DNA of 10,190 nt. It comes from an uncultured Anaerococcus sp. (GTDB lineage Bacteria > Bacillota_A > Clostridia > Tissierellales > Peptoniphilaceae). The translations under genes were made by a program, and so were the position numbers. Shown here piece by piece: positions 5,615-10,190 of this stretch (position 1 is its first letter; every line of letters begins with the position of its first letter). The stretch covers positions 1 to 10,190 of the forward strand of contig CAMEGY010000018.1 in assembly GCA_945916625.1 (NCBI GenBank). The letters are read 5' to 3'. Below the pieces are notes generated by a model. It worked only from the letters and a program-made list of their open reading frames with translations. It did no database searches and was not told the origin of the DNA.

Positions 5615-6426
5615 TGAATGTAGTCGGGATAAGATTTAAGGAAGCGGGCAAAATCTATTATTTTTCCGCAAATAATTTAATATTAAATTTTAAGGATAAG
5701 ATAATAGTAGAAAGCTCAAATGGTTTGGAAATAGCAGAAATTGCCTTGGCAAATATTGATATAGATAATCAAAAATTTGACAAAGAACTTTCTCCGGTAT
5801 TGAGAAAAGCAACAGCTAGGGATATACAAGTCCATGAAAACAACCTTAATGATGCTAAAGAAGCCATTGAGATTGCTCAAGAAAAAGCTAAACTTCACAA
5901 GCTTGATATGAAAATAGTTGAAAGTGAATAGAGCTTTGATAGATCTAAAATTACATTTTATTTTACTGCCGAAAACAGGGTAGACTTTAGGTTGCTTGTT
6001 AAAGACTTAGCCTCAATATTTAAAAATAGGATAGAATTAAGGCAAATTGGAGTCAGGGACCATGCAAAACTTAAATGCTTTTATGGGACCTGTGGACAAA
6101 AATCATGCTGCTCAAGATTCATGACTGACTTTTCACCTCTATCAATTAAAATGGCAAAAGACCAGGGGATAACCCTGGATTCCTCCAAAATATCAGGGGT
6201 ATGTGGGAGGCTTATGTGCTGCCTATCTTTTGAAGAAGATAATTATATAAGGGCAAAAAAAGCTATGCCAAAACCAGGAACTAAAGTAGAAACGGAAGAC
6301 GGAATCGGAGTTGTTTTATCTAACGATTATATCAGAGAAATGTGTAAAGTTAGAATAAAATCTGTGGAAGATGATCAAGAATTAGAAGAATATTACAAGG
6401 CTAGTGAAATAGAGAGAACTAAATGA
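5614..6426 (+). pseudogene. ricT: RicT (YaaT, PSP1-domain protein) interrupted by an in-frame TAG
   Basis: RicT works with RicA and RicF in an Fe-S-containing complex that assists RNase Y maturation of mRNAs in B. subtilis. The reading frame here is continuous over 270 codon positions except codon 106, which is TAG (5929-5931). Before it stand MNVVGIRFKEAGKIYYF and LHKLDMKIVESE. After it the same frame continues with SFDRSKITFYFTAENRVDF, LVKDLASIF, IELRQIGVRDHAK and the cysteine-rich blocks CFYGTCGQKSCC (Cys155, 160, 165, 166) and CGRLMCC (Cys197, 202, 203). Compared with the B. subtilis protein, TAG stands at the Phe of VEFTFDR. The C-terminal half has no credible start; TTG 5992 lies inside the conserved fold. 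No other damage is visible. A nonsense mutation, a sequencing error or readthrough could explain it. TAG ends folD and tmk nearby, so wholesale reassignment is unlikely. The gene ends in three consecutive stops, TGA TAA TAG. Confidence 0.88.
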
Positions 6427-6461
6427 TAATAGTTATCATTATGAATAAATAATCATTATAA
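6424..6461. promoter_or_regulatory. Two Fur/PerR-like 7-1-7 inverted repeats upstream of the ferredoxin gene
   Basis: TGATAATAGTTATCA (6424-6438) differs by one base from the B. subtilis Fur consensus TGATAAT-N-ATTATCA. AAATAATCATTATAA (6447-6461) differs by two bases from the PerR consensus TTATAAT-N-ATTATAA. The centres are 23 bp apart. The first overlaps the ricT stop codon; the pair ends about 30 bases before the -35 of the ferredoxin promoter. Such sites are A+T-rich and can arise by chance in this genome. Confidence 0.45.
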
Positions 6462-6492
6462 TGCTCATTTAAGTATAAAAATATAAAAAAAG

Positions 6493-6521
6493 TTGACACA
6501 TAATGAATAATATTGTATACT
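6493..6521 (+). promoter_or_regulatory. Ferredoxin promoter
   Basis: A perfect TTGACA (6493-6498), a 17-base spacer and TATACT (6516-6521) form a strong sigma-A-type promoter. An AAGGAGG (6537-6543) follows six bases before the ATG. Confidence 0.85.
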
Positions 6522-6549
6522 AATCATATAATAAACAAGGAGGAAAATT

Positions 6550-6723
6550 ATGGCATACAAAATAGATGAAAATATTTGCATTTCTTGCGGATCATGTGAA
6601 GGTGAATGTCCAGTTGGAGCTATTTCACAAGGTGATGTAGCATACGAAATAGATGCAGATGCTTGTATAGATTGTGGTGCGTGTGCAGCAGTTTGCCCAG
6701 TAGAAGCAATCGATCAAGAATAA
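6550..6723 (+). CDS. 2[4Fe-4S] ferredoxin, clostridial type
   Basis: The 57-aa product is a small soluble electron carrier used by anaerobes with enzymes such as pyruvate:ferredoxin oxidoreductase and hydrogenase. Both cluster-binding motifs are complete: C10-I-S-C13-G-S-C16 with C20-P, and C39-I-D-C42-G-A-C45 with C49-P. The two halves are internally similar, the usual pseudo-twofold ferredoxin. The length matches the clostridial 55-56-aa proteins. Start and expression are supported by a near-consensus promoter and an ideal AAGGAGG. It stands alone between its own promoter and terminator. Two Fur/PerR-like boxes upstream suggest, without proving, control by iron or redox state. Confidence 0.98.
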   Translation: MAYKIDENICISCGSCEGECPVGAISQGDVAYEIDADACIDCGACAAVCPVEAIDQE

Positions 6724-6759
6724 TCAGGTACATAAAAAATAATAAGTACATAAAAAAAG

Positions 6760-6784
6760 AAAGGCCCTTTATAGGGTCTTTTTT
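6760..6784. terminator. Bidirectional terminator shared by ferredoxin gene and tRNA-Thr
   Basis: AAAGGCCCT (6760-6768) pairs with AGGGTCTTT (6773-6781), with one G-T pair, around the loop TTAT. A T run to 6784 follows on the plus strand, and the A run at 6752-6758 gives a U tract on the minus strand. It lies two bases from the CCA end of the convergent tRNA. Confidence 0.85.
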
Positions 6785-6786
6785 AA

Positions 6787-6861
6787 TGGAGCTAGAAACA
6801 GGATTTGAACCTGCAACCTTCGGTTTACGATACCGCTACTCTACCATTGAGTTATTCTAGC
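6787..6861 (-). tRNA. tRNA-Thr (anticodon CGT)
   Basis: Read on the minus strand this 75-nt sequence folds as a tRNA. The acceptor GCTAGAA pairs with TTCTAGC. The D stem ACTC/GAGT encloses AATGGTA. The anticodon stem GCGGT/ACCGA has a G-A mismatch in its outermost pair. The anticodon loop ATCGTAA has T33 and anticodon CGT (plus-strand ACG at 6827-6829), and the T stem GCAGG/CCTGT carries TTCAAAT. CCA is encoded, after discriminator T. The anticodon reads the threonine codon ACG, which should be rare in this A+T-rich genome. Loop reading fixes the identity; tRNAscan-SE with an isotype model would confirm it. Confidence 0.88.
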
Positions 6862-6906
6862 TTATATATCTTTTTTACCCATTTTTTCTCTTTTTACTTA
6901 AAATTA

Positions 6907-6934
6907 TTGTTAAAATCTGAGAAATTGATATAAT
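6907..6934 (+). promoter_or_regulatory. Promoter of the membrane protein-traX-tex operon
   Basis: TTGTTA (6907-6912), a 16-base spacer and a perfect TATAAT (6929-6934) precede the start codon at 6953. GGAG (6944-6947) lies in between as the ribosome binding site. Confidence 0.65.
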
Positions 6935-6952
6935 AATTATCATGGAGTTATT

Positions 6953-8107
6953 ATGGACTACACATTTATTTTTAATCAAATTTACAATTTAATAATTAAC
7001 AATAATATGCTTTTAGCAATAGGAGTATCTATTTTAGTCCTGTTTTTATTTTTTATTATATCCAAAACTTTTAGGAAGAGTGGTTTATTTTTATTGGTCT
7101 TTACTTTTTTAGTAGATCAGGTTATAAAAAATCTGCCTTTTGACCTATATAGTGCTTATCCTATAAGCTATAATATCGTAACAGGATTGTTTGTTATTGG
7201 ATCTTTAAACTTTTTCATAAGAGTACTTCTTATGATAAGAAAGGTAAGTAAGAAAGATAAAGAAGACTCAAAGCTAGGAAACTTTTTTAAATTTACTGGC
7301 ATCAGACCTTTTATCCTTATGCTAATTATAAATCTACTAGATATTAATTCTTACCTTCCAGAAGGAATTATAAGACTTCTTACAAGCTTATCTTTCCTAT
7401 ATATGGCCTTTAGAACCTTATATTCAACCTATCTATACCTTAGTACAAAAGATAAGATTGCTATTGATGATGGTATGGATTTTGAAGATATAGATGCCTA
7501 TATAAATGGAGAAAAGTTAAACAAGAATCAAAATAGGGTTATTAAAAAAAATCTAAAAGAAGAAGATAATCATGTAGAAGATGATGTAAAAATATTTTCA
7601 AATAAAGATAAAAATATTTATACAAATCCTATTTCAATGTCAGATATCAAAGAAGAAAAGGATAGGGAAGAAACTATAAGAAACATTGAAAAAGACCTAT
7701 CAAATACTGACATGATAAATATGTTACAGAATTCTGATTCTAGAAATACTACAACAATAAGTCTTACAGATCTAGGTAAAGATACCAAAGAAACCTATAC
7801 TAGCAAAAAACCTAGTTTCAATCTATACGAGGATGTTCAGTATGAAGTAGAGTTAGAATTTGATAAAATAAATGACTATGACTATGGTAGATTTGTAGAT
7901 ATGTTATTAAAGTATTACTATAATAGAAATGACTATAAGTTTGAGCTTAGTATATCACCTTGTGATAATAAGGGTTTTAAAGTTGTATTTTATGATCCAA
8001 GCAAAGTTTTAGGTTCAGATACAAAAGAAGCTCTTGATATATCTGGAAAAGTAATAACGATGGATTTTCCAAAATACAAGATAAACTTTGTTAAGGATAA
8101 TTATTGA
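6953..8107 (+). CDS. Unrecognised multi-pass membrane protein with a soluble C-terminal half
   Basis: I do not recognise a family for this 384-aa protein. The N-terminal part has about five hydrophobic segments, near residues 19-37, 43-58, 72-95, 115-130 and 137-162. The third is followed by a basic, hydrophilic loop (KVSKKDKEDSK). Residues from about 165 to 285 are hydrophilic, low in complexity and rich in Asp, Lys, Asn and Glu, like a flexible linker. Residues about 290-384 look folded, with alternating hydrophobic beta-like strands (YEVELEF, FKVVFYD, KVITMDF). The protein could be a membrane-anchored sensor or scaffold, but no catalytic motif is visible. It has its own promoter, and GGAG lies five bases before the ATG. 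The TraX-like gene starts one base after its stop, so the two are co-transcribed with tex. Confidence 0.85.
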   Translation: MDYTFIFNQIYNLIINNNMLLAIGVSILVLFLFFIISKTFRKSGLFLLVFTFLVDQVIKNLPFDLYSAYPISYNIVTGLFVIGSLNFFIRVLLMIRKVSKKDKEDSKLGNFFKFTGIRPFILMLIINLLDINSYLPEGIIRLLTSLSFLYMAFRTLYSTYLYLSTKDKIAIDDGMDFEDIDAYINGEKLNKNQNRVIKKNLKEEDNHVEDDVKIFSNKDKNIYTNPISMSDIKEEKDREETIRNIEKDLSNTDMINMLQNSDSRNTTTISLTDLGKDTKETYTSKKPSFNLYEDVQYEVELEFDKINDYDYGRFVDMLLKYYYNRNDYKFELSISPCDNKGFKVVFYDPSKVLGSDTKEALDISGKVITMDFPKYKINFVKDNY

Positions 8108-8108
8108 T

Positions 8109-8848
8109 ATGGATAAGAAATTTTTGGAAACTTGGCAAAGCGATAGATTTTTTTTCACATCTAGACACTTAAAAATTATTGCATGTCTGACTATGTTTTT
8201 AAGTCATTTGGCCCAATCTTATCTATTGTATATCTTAGGATACATAAGAATTGCAGATTTATCTATGCTTATAGGCCGAGTGGCAATGCCTATATATTGT
8301 TTTATGGTTGCCCAGGGAATGGTATTAACAAAGGATAAAAAATCTTATCTTAAAAGGTTATTTATTTTTGCCTTAGTATCAGAAATACCCTATGACCTAG
8401 CCTTTAGAAATACAATTTTCGAGTACTATAATCAAAATGTTATATTCACACTATTTTTGGGTGCTTTACTTATATTTGGCAAGTTATAGAAGATAAGTCT
8501 TTCAAAGTATATATAAAGATATCTCTTATGCTCATAATTGCAATACTATTTTGTTTTTTAGCTCAAATGATGTTTACTGACTATAGCTACAAGGGAATTA
8601 TTGCTATAAGCTTATTGTATTTATCATTTAGCAATAAGTATTTGACAGCATTAGTACTTTTTTTAAGTTTTTATTTTGAGGCCTATGTTACTGGATATTC
8701 TCTCTATATACCTTTTATAGTATACTTATCGATTCCACTTATCCTTTTATACAATGGTAAAAGGGGCAAGTATTCTAAATTTGGCTTTTATTTATTCTAT
8801 CCAGGTCATTTAATGTTAATATATTTTTTGAAGTTAGTTTTATTATAA
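8109..8848 (+). pseudogene. TraX-family membrane protein, frameshifted
   Basis: Residues 1-126 read in one frame from ATG 8109 to a TAG at 8487-8489. They carry TraX-family landmarks: LKIIACLTMFLSHLA (21-35), IGRVAMPIYCFMVAQG (55-70) and LKRLFIFALVSEIPYDLAF (81-99), then VIFTLFLGALLI. The rest of the family pattern, hydrophobic helices and TDYSYKGI, continues in a second frame that is open from before 8459 to a TAA at 8846-8848. The total, 740 nt, is one base short of a whole frame. Joining the frames near 8474-8477 gives a plausible protein of about 246 aa with many membrane helices. Family members include F-pilin acetylase TraX; chromosomal ones have unknown roles. TTG 8088 is an alternative start, but ATG 8109 is better. 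A deletion, a sequencing error or phase variation could explain the break. Confidence 0.8.
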
Positions 8849-8855
8849 GGAAGTT

Positions 8856-10190
8856 ATGCAAATTACAGAAATTTTATCGAAAGAATTGAATATCAAAGAA
8901 GATAGCATAGAAAATGTTATCAAACTCTTAGATGAAGGCTCAACAGTAGCCTTTATTGCAAGATATAGAAAAGAAGTTACAGGCAATCTTACTGATGTTG
9001 CGATAAGGGAGATTGAAAAAAATCTTAATAAGCTTAGAAATATTGAGAAAAGACAGGAAGAGATAATAAAGTTAATTGATGAAAAAGGAAAATTAACTGA
9101 TGAGTTAAAGGCGGAAATTCTAGCAAGTAATTCTCTAACGATACTTGAGGATATATACGCACCTTATAAGTCTAGAAGAAAAACTAGGGCTGACATAGCT
9201 AGAGAATTTAATCTAGAAACATTATTAAATAGTCTTTTAAATGATATTAGAAGTGAAGATGAAGCTCTAGAAAAAGCAAAGGGGTATTTGACCGAAGGAT
9301 TAGAAGATGAAAAAGAAGTTATTTCTAGGTCTCTTGATATTTTGGCAGAAGATATTGCAAATAACATTGATGCGAGAAATATAATAAGGCGTGATGGCTT
9401 ATTAAGGGCAAGCTTAATTACAAAAATTAAAGCTGAAGAAGATAGTCTTTATGAATCTTATCATGACTTTTCTAAAAAGTTAAAAGCTCTTAAATCTTTC
9501 CAAATCCTTGCTATAAATAGGGCTGAAAAAGAAGATATATTATCGGTCAAGATTGAGTTTTCAGATGAGTATAATAAAAAATTAATCTATAAACTTGTAA
9601 GCGAAGGATATGATTTTAATCCTTATCAAAAAGAACTTGTAGATCTTACCATAGATGATGCCTACAAAAGGCTAATGCTACCTTCTATTACTACAGAGCT
9701 GAGAAACAAGCTTACGGAAGAAGCCAGCGAAGAATCAATAAAAGTTTTTGGAGATAATCTTAAGCCCTATTTATTACAAAGGCCTATAAAGGGACAAGTT
9801 GTTATGGGACTTGATCCAGGGTTTAGAACAGGTTGTAAGGTAGCTGTAGTTGATAAGAATGGTAAATTTTTAGACCAAGCTGTAATTTATCCGGTTGAAC
9901 CCCATAAAAAGGAAAAAGAATCTATAGCAACCCTTAAAAATTTGATCGAAAAGTACGGGGTGACCTTAATTGCCCTTGGTAATGCAACAGCTTCAAGGGA
10001 AACTGAACTTGTAATTGATAAGTTAATTAAAGAGGTCAGTGGAGTTTCATATGCTATTGTAAATGAGGCGGGAGCATCAGTATATTCTGCTAGTGACCTG
10101 GCAAGAAAGGAGTTTCCGGATTATGATGTAACAGAACGTGGAGCAATATCTATAGCACGCAGATTAGAAGATCCATTAGCAGAACTAGTT
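8856..10190 (+). CDS. tex: Transcription accessory protein Tex, 5' part
   Basis: The frame is open for 445 codons to the window edge. Tex (YhgF family, usually about 715-780 aa) is a cytoplasmic nucleic-acid-binding protein related to eukaryotic Spt6. Visible regions are the helical N-terminal domain with VAFIARYRKEVTGNL (34-48), LEDIYAPYKSRRKTRADIA (96-114) and the start of the YqgF/RNase H-like domain at VVMGLDPGFRTGCKVAVVD. These are followed by LGNATASRETE (often GNGTASRETE in relatives), NEAGASVYSASDLARKEFPD and RGAISIARRLEDPLAELV. The helix-hairpin-helix and S1 domains should follow beyond the window. AAGGA (8847-8851) overlaps the upstream stop and lies four bases from the ATG, so the gene belongs to the same transcript as the TraX-like gene. 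Confidence 0.97.
   Translation, partial: MQITEILSKELNIKEDSIENVIKLLDEGSTVAFIARYRKEVTGNLTDVAIREIEKNLNKLRNIEKRQEEIIKLIDEKGKLTDELKAEILASNSLTILEDIYAPYKSRRKTRADIAREFNLETLLNSLLNDIRSEDEALEKAKGYLTEGLEDEKEVISRSLDILAEDIANNIDARNIIRRDGLLRASLITKIKAEEDSLYESYHDFSKKLKALKSFQILAINRAEKEDILSVKIEFSDEYNKKLIYKLVSEGYDFNPYQKELVDLTIDDAYKRLMLPSITTELRNKLTEEASEESIKVFGDNLKPYLLQRPIKGQVVMGLDPGFRTGCKVAVVDKNGKFLDQAVIYPVEPHKKEKESIATLKNLIEKYGVTLIALGNATASRETELVIDKLIKEVSGVSYAIVNEAGASVYSASDLARKEFPDYDVTERGAISIARRLEDPLAELV

Noticed and set aside
5716..5898. Minus-strand open frame inside the first part of ricT
   Set aside because: It is a short antisense shadow with no start signal.
5992..6426. A separate gene for the C-terminal half of RicT starting at TTG 5992
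   Set aside because: The TTG lies within the conserved RVDFRLLVKDLASIF segment and has no Shine-Dalgarno. Conserved residues continue upstream to the TAG in the same frame.
6663..6860. 65-codon open frame on the plus strand after the ferredoxin start
   Set aside because: It runs out of frame through the ferredoxin gene, its terminator and the antisense of the tRNA. The peptide METGFEPATF-like end is the familiar artefact of reading a tRNA backwards.
8451..8489. Programmed -1 frameshift in the TraX-like gene
   Set aside because: There is no proper X-XXY-YYZ slippery heptamer (the best is A-TTT-TTG) and no clear downstream stem-loop; an ordinary indel or error is simpler.
9164..9367. Minus-strand open frame inside tex
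   Set aside because: The plus frame encodes continuous Tex sequence here; the antisense frame has no support.

Overview
The window looks like chromosomal DNA of a low-GC, Gram-positive anaerobe. A+T-rich codons, arginine read almost only by AGA/AGG, strong AAGGAGG ribosome binding sites, a tmk-darA-holB-ricT cluster as in Firmicutes, a clostridial-type 2[4Fe-4S] ferredoxin and a FemX-like peptidoglycan-bridge enzyme all point to the Firmicutes. A Peptoniphilaceae/Tissierellia relative such as Anaerococcus or Peptoniphilus is my best guess, but it rests on general impression, not on a search.

Layout. Positions 1-620 hold the 3' part of a secreted NlpC/P60 cell-wall peptidase, with 36-bp tandem repeats and a terminator. 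Positions 625-2402 hold an overlapping pair: a FolD-like protein that has lost key catalytic residues, and a short FemAB-family aminoacyltransferase. A bidirectional terminator separates them from a convergent thiol peroxidase (tpx, minus strand). tpx and the ribosomal protein bL25 gene diverge from a promoter region carrying two copies of TATCAATTGA. Next comes the tmk-darA-holB-ricT cluster (3875-6426), whose first gene appears to be leaderless and whose last gene is interrupted by an in-frame TAG. A 57-aa ferredoxin (6550-6723) follows, with Fur/PerR-like boxes upstream. It shares a terminator with a convergent tRNA-Thr(CGT). From 6953 onward a tightly packed set reads rightward: an unrecognised membrane protein, a frameshifted TraX-like membrane protein, and the transcription accessory protein Tex, which runs off the right edge.

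How the genes relate. Most are housekeeping genes: DNA precursor supply (Tmk), replisome clamp loader (HolB), c-di-AMP sensing (DarA), RNA maturation (RicT), ribosome assembly and stress (bL25), peroxide defence (Tpx), electron transfer (ferredoxin) and cell-wall assembly or remodelling (FemX-like, NlpC/P60).

I see no phage, CRISPR, insertion sequence or obvious novel multi-gene system. The points worth a second look are family members lacking canonical residues (FolD, Tpx, HolB), two interrupted reading frames (ricT, traX), and the candidate regulatory DNA at 2998-3086 and 6424-6521.
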